Assembly: GCA_022843625.1 (NCBI GenBank)
Contig: JALHNH010000050.1
Location: forward strand, 1-46,333
Direction of reading: 5' to 3'
Source of the DNA: Bryobacter sp.
GTDB taxonomy: Bacteria; Acidobacteriota; Terriglobia; Bryobacterales; Bryobacteraceae
DNA length: 46,333 bases
The translations under genes and the position numbers were made by a program. This document shows positions 33,814-41,881 of this stretch, piece after piece. Every line of letters starts with the position of its first letter. Positions within the stretch are counted from its first letter, which is position 1. The notes under the pieces were generated by a model that was not told the origin of the DNA, ran no database searches, and saw only the letters and a list, made by a program, of their open reading frames with translations.

Positions 33814-33954
33814 TCAGGCAGCGCAGAATACTCGGCCCGGGGCGAAATTGGTTTCGTTCCTGAGTTTTTTATCGCGGAAGAAGTTATCGAAGACTTCGAT
33901 AACTTTGGTTTTGATTGCGAAGGCGTTGCTGGCGGCGAGGGCGGCTTCGTACAT
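33814..33954 (-). CDS. Small frame of 46 residues, doubtful
   Basis: The frame starts at ATG 33954 and stops at TGA 33816-33814. The predicted peptide begins M-Y-E-A-A-L-A-A-S-N-A-F-A-I-K-T and is amphipathic and helical up to about residue 30. The perfect 25-base inverted repeat encodes its K-V-I-E-V-F-D-N stretch. The reading is protein-like, but it has no match I know and no clear ribosome site. It could be a remnant of a longer gene. Confidence 0.25.
   Translation of the reverse strand: MYEAALAASNAFAIKTKVIEVFDNFFRDKKLRNETNFAPGRVFCAA
33881..33905. repeat. Perfect 25-base inverted repeat
   Basis: Arms 33881-33892 and 33894-33905 are exact reverse complements, 12 bases each, around a single central A. 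No T run follows, so a terminator is unlikely. An operator or recombination site is possible. Confidence 0.75.
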
Positions 33955-33981
33955 GGTTTTCTTGCGTGGCTGCGACGCTAC

Positions 33982-34044
33982 TTACGAGGACACGGTCGAT
34001 GGTTCGTTTGCAATATTCTGTACTTCTCTCAGATGGTTCTTCAC
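33982..34044 (-). CDS. Very short frame of 20 residues with a good ribosome site, doubtful
   Basis: It starts with GTG at 34044, preceded by AGGAG (34056-34052 on the minus strand) at seven bases, and stops at TAA 33984-33982. The peptide starts V-K-N-H-L-R-E-V-Q-N-I-A-N-E. The next small frame (start 33954) lies 27 bases downstream. It may be a leader peptide or a broken gene start. Confidence 0.25.
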   Translation of the reverse strand: MKNHLREVQNIANEPSTVSS

Positions 34045-34254
34045 TAGATTTCTCCTGAGCAGAAGTTAGCAGGCGGATTGGCGGGCTTATTGATTTGGCC
34101 GAGCTGGTTTTATAAAGAATCAACGGCTTAGGTGGAAAAGAAACTTGAAAATACCTGTGAACCGCTTTGGGCTTGATGTTGTGGCCCAACCCGCCTGCAG
34201 CCCGTCCAACAGTGGGAGCGGGTCATCACCGTGGAGTTCGTAAACTAAGAACAC

Positions 34255-35808
34255 ATGAAGCTGATCACCGCTGTCGCCGACTCGCTGGGGATTCCCGCCG
34301 AGTTCCTCCATTCCTATGGACCCCACATGGCCAAGGTCCAACTCGGGTTGCTCAATCAGCTTCCCCCGCGCCGAGGCAAACTCGTCCTTGTCACCGGCAT
34401 CACCCCCACTGTCCACGGCGAAGGGAAAACCGTCACCACCATCGGGCTTACCCAAGCGCTCGCCCATATCGGGATGAAAGCGGTCGCCACGCTCCGCCAA
34501 CCCTCGCTCGGCCCCGTATTCGGACAGAAAGGCGGAGCCACCGGCGGAGGCCTCTCGCAGGTGCTGCCGCACGATCGCATCAACGTCCATTTCACCGGCG
34601 ACTTCCATGCCGTGGCCGCCGCCCAAAATACCCTCGCCGCCCTCATCGATTCCTTCCTTCAACACGGCCAACTCGCCGTGGACCCCTTCACCATCGACTG
34701 GCCCCGCGCCGTCGACGTCAACGATCGCTCCCTGCGTTCCGTCATCACCGGCCTCGGTGGTCGCTTGAACGGCCAACCCCGCGAAACCCAATTCGTCATC
34801 ACCGCCGCCTGCGAAATGATGGCCATCCTCGCCCTCGCAGACTCCCTCGAAGACCTCCGCACCCGCATCGGAAACATCGTCGTCGGCTCTGCGCGCGTCA
34901 GCGACATGGGCATCACCGGCTCCCTCGTGATGCTCCTCGCGGACGCGCTCCATCCAAACCTGGTGCAGACCACCGACGGCACCCCCGCCTTCGTCCACGC
35001 CGGCCCGTTTGCCAACATCGCCCACGGCACCGCCAGCGTCACCTCCCTCCGCATGGCCCTCGGCCTCGCAGACTATGTCGTTAACGAGACCGGCTTCGCC
35101 GCCGACCTCGGCGCCGAAAAGTTTTTCGATATCGTCATGCCCGCCTCCGGCCTCCGTCCCGACGTTGCCGTCATTGTTGCTAGCGTCCGCGCCGTCGCCG
35201 CCAACGGCCGGGATAATCTGGCCCGCCACGTCGAAAACCTCCGCCTTTTCGGGGTTCCCGTCGTCGTCACCATCAACCGCTTCCCCGCCGATACCACCGC
35301 TGAACTGGACGACCTGCGCGCCTACTGCGCCGACTCTCTCGGCGTAGCTTGCGCCGTCAGCGACCTGTACGGCCAAGGCGGAGCCGGCGGCGTCGAACTC
35401 GCCGAAAAGGTCGTGGCCAGCACCGGCGGTGCGGCGGTCTCGCTCTACCCGCCAGAGATGGAACTGACCGAAAAGATCCGTACCGTCGCCACCCGCATCT
35501 ACCGCGCCGGCAAGGTTAGCATCGACGCGGTCGCCGCCAAAAAACTGGCCAAGCTCCAAGCCACCGGCTTCGGCCACTTGCCCATCTGCATGGCCAAAAC
35601 CCAGTACTCCTTCTCCGATAATCCCAAGCTCACCGGAGCACCCGAAGGCTTCGAGTTCACCGTCAGCGATGCCTACCTCCGCGGCGGCGCGGGCTTCGTC
35701 ACTGCCGTCGCCGGCAACATGTCTCTGATGCCCGGCCTGGGCAAAACTCCAGCCGCTCTAACGCTCGATATCGGTGCCGACGGCCGCATGATCGGGCTTG
35801 ACGGCTAA
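34255..35808 (+). CDS. fhs: Formate-tetrahydrofolate ligase, compact and divergent
   Basis: The product is 517 residues; most family members have about 555. The nucleotide loop is T-P-T-V-H-G-E-G-K-T-V (50-60), followed by R-Q-P-S-L-G-P-V-F-G, the G-G-A-T-G-G-G region, V-N-D-R-S-L-R, H-A-G-P-F-A-N-I-A-H-G, D-L-G-A-E-K-F-F and L-P-I-C-M-A-K-T-Q-Y-S-F. It makes 10-formyl-THF from formate, ATP and THF. Unusual features: a segment of about 20 residues that normally precedes N-L-x-R-H is absent, A-C-E replaces A-S-E, and N-E-T-G-F-A replaces T-E-A-G-F-G. Third positions are strongly C-rich, unlike neighbouring genes, which suggests transfer from a GC-rich donor. The divergent 485-residue frame on the other strand is a shadow. 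Confidence 0.92.
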   Translation: MKLITAVADSLGIPAEFLHSYGPHMAKVQLGLLNQLPPRRGKLVLVTGITPTVHGEGKTVTTIGLTQALAHIGMKAVATLRQPSLGPVFGQKGGATGGGLSQVLPHDRINVHFTGDFHAVAAAQNTLAALIDSFLQHGQLAVDPFTIDWPRAVDVNDRSLRSVITGLGGRLNGQPRETQFVITAACEMMAILALADSLEDLRTRIGNIVVGSARVSDMGITGSLVMLLADALHPNLVQTTDGTPAFVHAGPFANIAHGTASVTSLRMALGLADYVVNETGFAADLGAEKFFDIVMPASGLRPDVAVIVASVRAVAANGRDNLARHVENLRLFGVPVVVTINRFPADTTAELDDLRAYCADSLGVACAVSDLYGQGGAGGVELAEKVVASTGGAAVSLYPPEMELTEKIRTVATRIYRAGKVSIDAVAAKKLAKLQATGFGHLPICMAKTQYSFSDNPKLTGAPEGFEFTVSDAYLRGGAGFVTAVAGNMSLMPGLGKTPAALTLDIGADGRMIGLDG

Positions 35809-36329
35809 GCATCCTGCCGCCAAACTGCATGGGCCCCTTGCGTTTGGCCGTCCGGCTGACGCGCCAAACCCCGCGACCGAGCCTCGCCCATTGGCCTCAA
35901 CAAGAAGACTGGGTGAGGCGTTTGCAACGCCCGTCAAGGTTCCACTTACGGCGCGCCGACCCCGCGCGGCCTGGACCGCTGCCGCGTCCCGTGGAGGGGA
36001 GCGGCTATGGAGGCGAAGGAGAAGAAAAAGCCGAACCAGAAGTGACATTTTCGGTTGACAGAGTCAGCCGCCTCATGGAAGGACGTCCCAGAAACTCAGA
36101 CACGCTTCCAGCGGTCGCTGTTATCCTTAATCGGCATTCGGCTTCACGCCCTTCATTTCCCCCCAATCTGCGCGGACGCAAATTCCCAGTCGATGCGTGT
36201 CACTTTTGCAACAACTTTCACCAGTACAGTTGGGGAGAAGCGGATTTCGAACGAAGAACACGGTTCGACTCTTATGACGCATCCCAAAAGGCATGGCGCT
36301 TAGGGGAATTCCGCTAAAGAAAGAAATAA
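35809..36329. other. 521-base region without a gene
   Basis: Overlapping frames here are Arg- and Pro-rich and look like chance frames from GC-rich sequence. A TTGACA hexamer occurs at 36056-36061 but has no convincing -10 at the right distance. No terminator for fhs is visible. The sequence changes from GC-rich to a more balanced composition at about 36050. Confidence 0.55.
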
Positions 36330-37256
36330 ATGAATTTTATAGTGCAACGTGTGCTTGGCGCACAAGTAAGCCGGAGATTGCAGGGGCTGTGCCTCACACT
36401 GGCGTTGGGAACAATGCCATCGGTGTGTCTCGCCCAGAGGGTCCAGAACGGCGACTTTTCCAAGCCTCAGAATAAGACTGCAGCTACTGTGGAGTATCCT
36501 ACCGCCGTCCCGGGCTGGAAAACCACAGACTCGAAAGGGAGATTCGAAATCTGGGGGGCTGGCTTTAATGATAGCTATAGCGGTCGAATATATGATGCAC
36601 CGCCAGGGACAGCGATTAAGCAATTCGCTGAGGTGGCCGCCTATGAGCACAGCACACTCAGCCAAGTGGTGACTGGAATCCCAGACCAGAGCCAATACGG
36701 TTTTAGTTTCTGGCATCGCGGTAGGCACAAAAGCGAAACAGAAGAAGACACGATCGAAGTCACCGTGAAGGAAGGTAACAAGGTCATTTGGAAAAAGCGT
36801 TACTTCGCCACAGCTACGAAATGGTTACAACACACTGAGAAAGTGGGAACCAAAAATGGAACCGGTGACCTTACGCTCTCTTTCGAGTCCATTAACACCG
36901 CAAGTGGAAATCAGGCGGCCGGAAACTTGTTGGCCGACATCAAGCTCGACGCGACTGTTAAGCCGCCTGCTTGTGTGGTCAACGCCGGAGGGACTTATGA
37001 GTGGACAACGAACAACACAGGCATCGCCGGGACTGACGGCAAGCTCAACAAACTTGGACCGGCGACACTGAACGTGGCTGACCAGAAGGTATCCGGCACT
37101 GGCAGAACCGGCGTTTGGCAGGTCACAAGCGACTGCACAGTGTACATCGACTGGCAGCCAGGTAACTTCCGTGACACCCTGAAGGTGAGCGCCGACGGCA
37201 AAACAATCAGTGGGAAGAACCAGTTCGGCACGAAGATTATGGGCGTCAAGAAGTAG
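36330..37256 (+). CDS. Secreted beta-sandwich protein, first gene of the lectin island
   Basis: The product is 308 residues. A long leader (R-L-Q-G-L-C-L-T-L-A-L-G-T-M-P-S-V-C-L-A) ends near residue 35. Residues 36-205 hold a DUF642-like galactose-binding-type domain: V-Q-N-G-D-F-S-K-P, P-G-W-K-T-T-D, F-E-I-W-G, Q-F-A-E-V-A-A, L-S-Q-V-V-T and F-S-F-W-H-R-G-R. The same string of motifs occurs in the gene at 39449, so the two are related. The C-terminal 100 residues form a second beta domain with two cysteines (A-C-V-V-N-A-G-G and T-S-D-C-T-V-Y-I-D-W). No catalytic residues are apparent. A carbohydrate-binding role is an inference from the domain pattern. Confidence 0.8.
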   Translation: MNFIVQRVLGAQVSRRLQGLCLTLALGTMPSVCLAQRVQNGDFSKPQNKTAATVEYPTAVPGWKTTDSKGRFEIWGAGFNDSYSGRIYDAPPGTAIKQFAEVAAYEHSTLSQVVTGIPDQSQYGFSFWHRGRHKSETEEDTIEVTVKEGNKVIWKKRYFATATKWLQHTEKVGTKNGTGDLTLSFESINTASGNQAAGNLLADIKLDATVKPPACVVNAGGTYEWTTNNTGIAGTDGKLNKLGPATLNVADQKVSGTGRTGVWQVTSDCTVYIDWQPGNFRDTLKVSADGKTISGKNQFGTKIMGVKK

Positions 37257-37360
37257 CACTCTTTACGTTCAAGCTAGCGAACTGAAAGCAAAAAGGCGGC
37301 TGGCACCTCCTCGCCGGGGGTGCCCGGCCGAGGAATCCGCAAAATGAAGAAGGCAACAAC

Positions 37361-39379
37361 GTGAAATATACTGTAATTAAACTCATCATCAGCTGCCTGT
37401 TGGGCGGCCTAACCCTTGCCATCGCGCAAGACCCTGCCATCGCTCAAGACCCTGACATCGCAAAGTGCGGTACGGTCATTCACCTGAAGCTGGATCGCGA
37501 TGAGCTGCATTACCTCGGCAAGATGAAAAAATATTATGCCACCATCAGCCGGGAGCCGGCGGACTACGTATTTACGGGGTGCACTGCGCTCGAAGACGGA
37601 GCCTTAGTCCAGATTAAGTTGAACGACCTGCATCTTTATGAAGACTGGGATGGATGGGCGAGATTCGATTATTCAGCGAACAGTACAAGCACGTGGAAGA
37701 TCGAAAAAATAGGATCAAAGACCCAAGACAGGTTCGTTCGCTATCACGATCACATCAAGCTGCGCAACGAATACTATCCGAAAACGTACCTGAACAACAA
37801 CAGAGATGGTTATGCGGCGGTCACTAACGACAACGACAGAAGGCCGCGGGATTGGGTTGTTGAGTTTGAACTCCCCGCGCCCAAGGTGAACAGCCAACCG
37901 TTGCCGCCAGTCGAGACATTGCTAACCCCTGCCATCAGTCCAACCCCTGCCATCAGTCCAACCCCTGCCATCAGTCTAACCCCTGCCATCGCAAAGAGCG
38001 GTACAGTCATTCACCTGAAGCTGAAGGACCATCCGTCGTATTACCTCGGTCCGGAAAATCGTGATTTCGCCACCATCAGCAAGGAGCCAGGGGACTACGT
38101 ATTTACGGGGTCAAATGAGCTCCGAGAAAAAGTTCCATACCAGATTAAGTTGGGCGACAAGTTTCTTTATGAAACCGCCATACACAACGTTGGCTTGAGT
38201 ACATCATATCTAAGACCATATTACAACACTTCATCCGATTCATCCCTGTGGGAGATCGAAAAGCAAAGGTCGCAGGCCACGATCAAGGACAATGTCGTTC
38301 GCAATGGCGATGTCATCGAGTTGAAGAACGACTACTATAAGAGGTACCTATACGACTACGGAAATGGTCTTGCGGCGGGCGGTATCGACGGCAAGCCACG
38401 GCAGTGGATTGTTGAGTTTGAAGTCCCCACGCCCAAGGAGAACAACCGGCCGACGCTGCCATTTCGAATTCAGCATGTCTTTTCGAACAAGTGCTTGACA
38501 GCCAAGGATGACGGGCTCGGGATGACGATAGAGCGATGCGCGAACATCTTTGAGGATCGCCGACAGATCTGGTATTACCAACCTTCCCAAGCCTATCCGG
38601 AAGTGAAGTACTTGAAGAGCATTAGCGCGCAGAAGTGTATTACCGCTTCCATAAAGGGGGACGTTGAGCTCGATGTTTGCGACGGAGACAACAAGTCCAG
38701 ACAGAGGATACTTCGCCAAGGCACCAGCATCAAACTTAATGGCTCGTGTTTGAACGTGGAACATATGAGACAAAACAATGTGCGGGTGGATTGCACCTTT
38801 AATGGGAATACTGTTTGGGCATATCGGACCATTAACGAAACCTACAAAACCACCGTCACCGTCGCGCACGTAAAGTGCATCAGGCCGGCCGCAGGCGTCG
38901 GCAATATTGCGAAATTTCTGGTTAACCTGACTTCCGATGTCGGCATATCATTGGCCTTCGAAGCTCCTCACGAAGCATTGGGCAGAACCCCCTTCGGCGC
39001 CTTTGCCTCGATGGTGATCTCTCCGTTGACCGATTTCGTCAAGGATGAGCTCTTGGACATGCGACTCGGAGAAAAGGCCCTAGTGAAAATCGACGAGTTA
39101 GTTTCCGGCACGGACGAACTTTTCATCAAGGTGAACGGCAAGCGACTGTGGGAAGGCGAAAAGTTTGTCACCTCCAATATCAAGTTGGGCATCAACAAAA
39201 CATTTGATGCGCCGTTGGAACTGGAGCTGTATGAGAAGGACTCAGCATCCTATGACGATTCCATGGGCGGGCTCAAGCTGAGCGCCAAGACAGAACCTGG
39301 GGCATACGTCGCGCTGATCACTGGCGAAGACGACAGCATCTACGAGATCGCGTACGTGGTCCAGTGGCAGAAGCGTTGA
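37361..39379 (+). CDS. Secreted modular lectin: two trefoil-like repeats, ricin-type lectin, C-terminal beta domain
   Basis: The product is 672 residues from GTG 37361 (signal peptide M-K-Y-T-V-I-K-L-I-I-S-C-L-L-G-G-L-T-L-A). Two homologous modules lie at about 36-172 and 212-355; each starts with G-T-V-I-H-L-K-L and shares D-Y-V-F-T-G, Q-I-K-L and W-x-V-E-F-E. They resemble fascin/actin-cross-linking-type trefoils. Each is preceded by repeats of a six-residue linker (Q-D-P-A-I-A; S-P-T-P-A-I). Residues about 366-495 are a ricin-B-like lectin (F-R-I-Q-H-V-F-S-N-K-C-L-T; Q-I-W-Y-Y). A C-terminal domain of about 170 residues (D-E-L-F-I-K-V-N-G-K-R-L-W) looks C2-like. A tiny frame (M-K-K-A-T-T) ends on the GTG. 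Binding partner and function are unknown. Confidence 0.8.
   Translation: MKYTVIKLIISCLLGGLTLAIAQDPAIAQDPDIAKCGTVIHLKLDRDELHYLGKMKKYYATISREPADYVFTGCTALEDGALVQIKLNDLHLYEDWDGWARFDYSANSTSTWKIEKIGSKTQDRFVRYHDHIKLRNEYYPKTYLNNNRDGYAAVTNDNDRRPRDWVVEFELPAPKVNSQPLPPVETLLTPAISPTPAISPTPAISLTPAIAKSGTVIHLKLKDHPSYYLGPENRDFATISKEPGDYVFTGSNELREKVPYQIKLGDKFLYETAIHNVGLSTSYLRPYYNTSSDSSLWEIEKQRSQATIKDNVVRNGDVIELKNDYYKRYLYDYGNGLAAGGIDGKPRQWIVEFEVPTPKENNRPTLPFRIQHVFSNKCLTAKDDGLGMTIERCANIFEDRRQIWYYQPSQAYPEVKYLKSISAQKCITASIKGDVELDVCDGDNKSRQRILRQGTSIKLNGSCLNVEHMRQNNVRVDCTFNGNTVWAYRTINETYKTTVTVAHVKCIRPAAGVGNIAKFLVNLTSDVGISLAFEAPHEALGRTPFGAFASMVISPLTDFVKDELLDMRLGEKALVKIDELVSGTDELFIKVNGKRLWEGEKFVTSNIKLGINKTFDAPLELELYEKDSASYDDSMGGLKLSAKTEPGAYVALITGEDDSIYEIAYVVQWQKR
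37924..37989 (+). repeat. 18-base tandem repeat encoding Pro-Ala-Ile linker
   Basis: Three full 18-base units (37924-37941, 37942-37959, 37960-37977, the last with one change) and a partial fourth unit encode the T-P-A-I-S-P linker between the two trefoil-like modules. Similar 18-base units at about 37428-37463 encode Q-D-P-A-I-A before the first module. Confidence 0.9.
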
Positions 39380-39448
39380 TCTGCGGCGACAACGAACGAC
39401 CCGGCCACCCTTATCTCACATAGAACCCGTGTCTCACATAGGAAAGAT

Positions 39449-41458
39449 ATGACGATTTCAAAAATGCACAACCGCTTGATACACCTCGCAACCCTTGCCT
39501 TGGCCACTTCGCATTGCTACGCCGCGATCGTAAACGGCGGCTTCTCAATCCCCGACAACGCGACGTCGAACAGCGCGAAGTCGGTCGATGACGGCCGGAT
39601 CAGGTTCTATCCACCCTCCGCAGTCAGGGGCTGGTCGACCACCGATACTGAAATCGAGATCTGGAGCGATGGCGCCAATGCGGACGCAAGGGTGCACAAC
39701 GCGCCTTCGGGCTACAAGCAGTTTGCCGAAGTGAACGCGAATATGGCGGGCACGCTTTCGCAGACCGTTTCCAACATCGCCGTGGGCAGCAAGTTCGGGT
39801 TCTCGTTCTATCACCGTGGTCGCGCGAGCGCGACGGTACCCGACGTTCTCAAGGTAACGGTAGTCGATCCGCAGACGAAGCAGGTGCTGCTCGAACGCGA
39901 TTTCCAGGCGACCAACGTCGCGTGGATTCGGAACACGGTCGACCTCGGCATCAAAAAAGACGATCATCAGCTGCTCTTGTCGTTCAAGGCCGTTTCCTCG
40001 GCGAGCAACAGCCTGAGCATCGGCAACTTTCTGACGGGCATCGAACTCGGAGAGAAATTTCTCGAGCCGCCCGAGCCAATCGAGTCGGCCTCGGCTCCAT
40101 TCTCTAGCGGGCTCTCCGCACAGATCCGGGGCTCGGGAGACTTTTACTCCGCGCGATCCACCGATGGCTCGTTCGATCTGGTCCGCCGGCAGGAGGGGCA
40201 TCCCCAGAACCCCGAGCACACGATCATCACGGCGGTCGCCGTGCGATTCGCCAGTGCCAACACGACGATCGAGTTCTACGCAAGGCCCGAGCGGCGCATG
40301 TTGGTTAACGGCAACGCGATGCCCATTCCTGCTGCCGCCATGACCCTGCCGTCGGGCATCCGGATCACGCCCCTTAGCCAGCGCCGGATCCAGTTGCTGC
40401 ATGAAGGACGCGAGGTGTTGGTCATTGTCCGCCCCGGCACTGCCGGCTACAGTTTGCGCTACCAGCCGGAATTCAAATACCGCGGCGGGCTTATGATCAA
40501 CATGGACGGAAACGGCGCGACGGACCTGACGTCTCCCGAGGGAAAGCTGCTGACCCTGCCGGCTGACGCGAAGAGAATTGCCGAGTTCGGCGGGACCGGG
40601 CAGGTCGCGGCCAACGAGAAATACCTGTCGGTGCCGATGCCGCCCCAGCCGGTGGCCGTCTCGAAGGCGACACCCGCGCCGACGCCGGCTCCCGCGGCTT
40701 TGGGCGCAAATTCGTCCGCCGGCGCCGGGCTCTTCCTCCCGGACGAAGAACTCAAACGCGGCGCGCAGTACACAATGAATGGTCATTACCTGACTTACCA
40801 GGCCGACGGCAACCTTTGCGTCTACACCAATGCCAAAGTTTTTGTCTGGTGCGTCAACAACGACAAGACGGTGCGCTTCCAGGAGTCGAAGCGGGTGGTC
40901 TTCACCCGCGAGGGCGTGCTGACGATGTTGGCTGGGGACAACCAGGTTGTCTGGCGACAACCAACCAGTGCCGCGGTCCCCTCGTCCAAGGTGCAGATCA
41001 GCGCGCAGGGCGCGCTGCAGATCATCGGGCCAAGCGGAAACATGATCTGGTCGTCGGCTCAACCCGGCGCCGGGCTCTTACTCTCGCACGCGTTGGTTCT
41101 GGCCCCCGGGTCAGCAATGAACGTTAAACAAAAGTATTGGGCTGAAAACAGACAATTTTACGCAATCTTTCAACCCGATGGGAACTTTGGAGTTTCCACC
41201 AAAGATGATGGCTATAAGTGGGACATTGTTACCAAGGGCAAGCTAGGTCCTGGCAAGGTAGGTCCTCCTTTAAGTGCAAAAATATTAAGATTGGATCCAG
41301 ACGGCAACTTGGTTTTCGTTGGTCCCGATAACAAGTACCTTTGGGGTATGGATAAAATGATTACCCCTGTGGCAAACTCAACTCTTAATATAAGTAATTC
41401 AGGAGAGCTCTTGCTGCTTGCACCGGGTGGCGCGGTTTTGTGGAGTAGTGGTAAATAA
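39449..41458 (+). CDS. Secreted multidomain protein: DUF642-like, VWD-like and bulb-type lectin repeats
   Basis: The product is 669 residues; AGGAAAG precedes the ATG and a signal peptide ends near residue 26. Residues 27-200 repeat the domain of the 36330 gene (I-V-N-G-G-F-S-I-P, R-G-W-S-T-T-D, I-E-I-W, Q-F-A-E-V-N-A, L-S-Q-T-V, F-S-F-Y-H-R-G-R). Residues about 215-385 look like a VWD-type domain (G-S-F-D-L-V-R-R; R-R-M-L-V-N-G). After a Pro/Ala linker come two bulb-type lectin units with the Q-A-D-G-N-L-C-V-Y type motif (about 449-457, then 574-583 and 616-624). From about base 41110 the DNA becomes AT-rich although the frame continues. It probably binds mannose or similar sugars outside the cell. 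Confidence 0.8.
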   Translation: MTISKMHNRLIHLATLALATSHCYAAIVNGGFSIPDNATSNSAKSVDDGRIRFYPPSAVRGWSTTDTEIEIWSDGANADARVHNAPSGYKQFAEVNANMAGTLSQTVSNIAVGSKFGFSFYHRGRASATVPDVLKVTVVDPQTKQVLLERDFQATNVAWIRNTVDLGIKKDDHQLLLSFKAVSSASNSLSIGNFLTGIELGEKFLEPPEPIESASAPFSSGLSAQIRGSGDFYSARSTDGSFDLVRRQEGHPQNPEHTIITAVAVRFASANTTIEFYARPERRMLVNGNAMPIPAAAMTLPSGIRITPLSQRRIQLLHEGREVLVIVRPGTAGYSLRYQPEFKYRGGLMINMDGNGATDLTSPEGKLLTLPADAKRIAEFGGTGQVAANEKYLSVPMPPQPVAVSKATPAPTPAPAALGANSSAGAGLFLPDEELKRGAQYTMNGHYLTYQADGNLCVYTNAKVFVWCVNNDKTVRFQESKRVVFTREGVLTMLAGDNQVVWRQPTSAAVPSSKVQISAQGALQIIGPSGNMIWSSAQPGAGLLLSHALVLAPGSAMNVKQKYWAENRQFYAIFQPDGNFGVSTKDDGYKWDIVTKGKLGPGKVGPPLSAKILRLDPDGNLVFVGPDNKYLWGMDKMITPVANSTLNISNSGELLLLAPGGAVLWSSGK

Positions 41459-41616
41459 TCCTAACTGCCGCTTTAATTGCCGCCAGTAGTTTTCTTTTTC
41501 CTCATGGAAGGCTGTCCGCTTCTCCGTTGAAGCAATCGTTTGAGATGAATTGATTTTTAACATTTTGCATGTCACTGTTGTCTGCACTTAGGCCAGTATT
41601 TTTGTGAAGACGTTTG

Positions 41617-41649
41617 GCCAAGTGGTCGCCAAGTGGTCGCCAAGTGGTC
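41617..41649. repeat. Tandem repeat, three exact 11-base units
   Basis: The unit GCCAAGTGGTC occurs three times without interruption. The copies are identical, which points to recent slippage or a multi-site binding element. Confidence 0.9.
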
Positions 41650-41809
41650 AGCCTGATCTGCACCTTGCAAGATTACCAATAAAATCAGGCCTTCGGCGAA
41701 GAGCCGACCGAACTCAGCCACTCCAAACCGCAACTGGCTGAAGACACGAAAACAGTGTCATCCAATTACAAAGAAAGCACTTCCGACACAACTCCCAAAA
41801 GTTCAAGAC

Positions 41810-41826
41810 TTCGCAAATTTTGCGAA
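41810..41826. repeat. Perfect 17-base inverted repeat
   Basis: Eight-base arms TTCGCAAA and TTTGCGAA surround one T. It sits 55 bases beyond the 3' end of the XRE fragment (minus strand) and is of a size typical for helix-turn-helix regulators, but it is not located in an obvious promoter. Confidence 0.7.
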
Positions 41827-41881
41827 ATTCCGCTTGGGACAGGTCGACCGTTTCGGATGCCGCCAGGAGACGCGCCGCCCC

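Larger units (their letters stand above)
33460..34254. other. 795-base region without a convincing gene
   Basis: No frame shows a recognisable protein or good start with family support. A plus-strand frame at 33628-34047 is Phe- and Gly-rich and lacks a ribosome site. The region holds a perfect 25-base inverted repeat (33881-33905) and two very small minus-strand frames described separately. Composition is mixed. It marks the left edge of the accessory region. Confidence 0.6.
41459..41881. other. Non-coding stretch of 423 bases with small repeats
   Basis: It holds an 11-base tandem repeat (41617-41649) and a perfect 17-base inverted repeat (41810-41826). The only plus-strand frame (from 41755) overlaps the XRE fragment antisense and has a low-complexity Ser/Pro/Thr product, so it is not counted as a gene. 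Confidence 0.55.

Noticed and set aside
33628..34047. Plus-strand frame of 139 residues in the gap before fhs
   Set aside because: No ribosome site, no family resemblance and unusual amino acid content; better treated as non-coding.
34120..35577. Minus-strand open frame of 485 residues, Gly/Asp/Glu-rich
   Set aside because: It is a shadow of fhs caused by C-rich third codon positions; the composition is typical of such antisense frames.
35829..36317. Plus-strand frame of 162 residues between fhs and the lectin genes
   Set aside because: Arg/Pro-rich and competing with other open frames in the same GC-rich stretch; no start signal.
37924..37989. Possible CRISPR-like array
   Set aside because: The units are contiguous 18-base repeats without spacers and encode a peptide linker within a gene.
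39545..41062. Minus-strand open frame of 505 residues
   Set aside because: It is antisense to the lectin gene in its GC-rich part, Arg/Asp-rich and without recognisable domains.
41617..41649. Possible attachment or CRISPR repeat
   Set aside because: Only three contiguous 11-base units, no spacers, no integrase or cas gene nearby.
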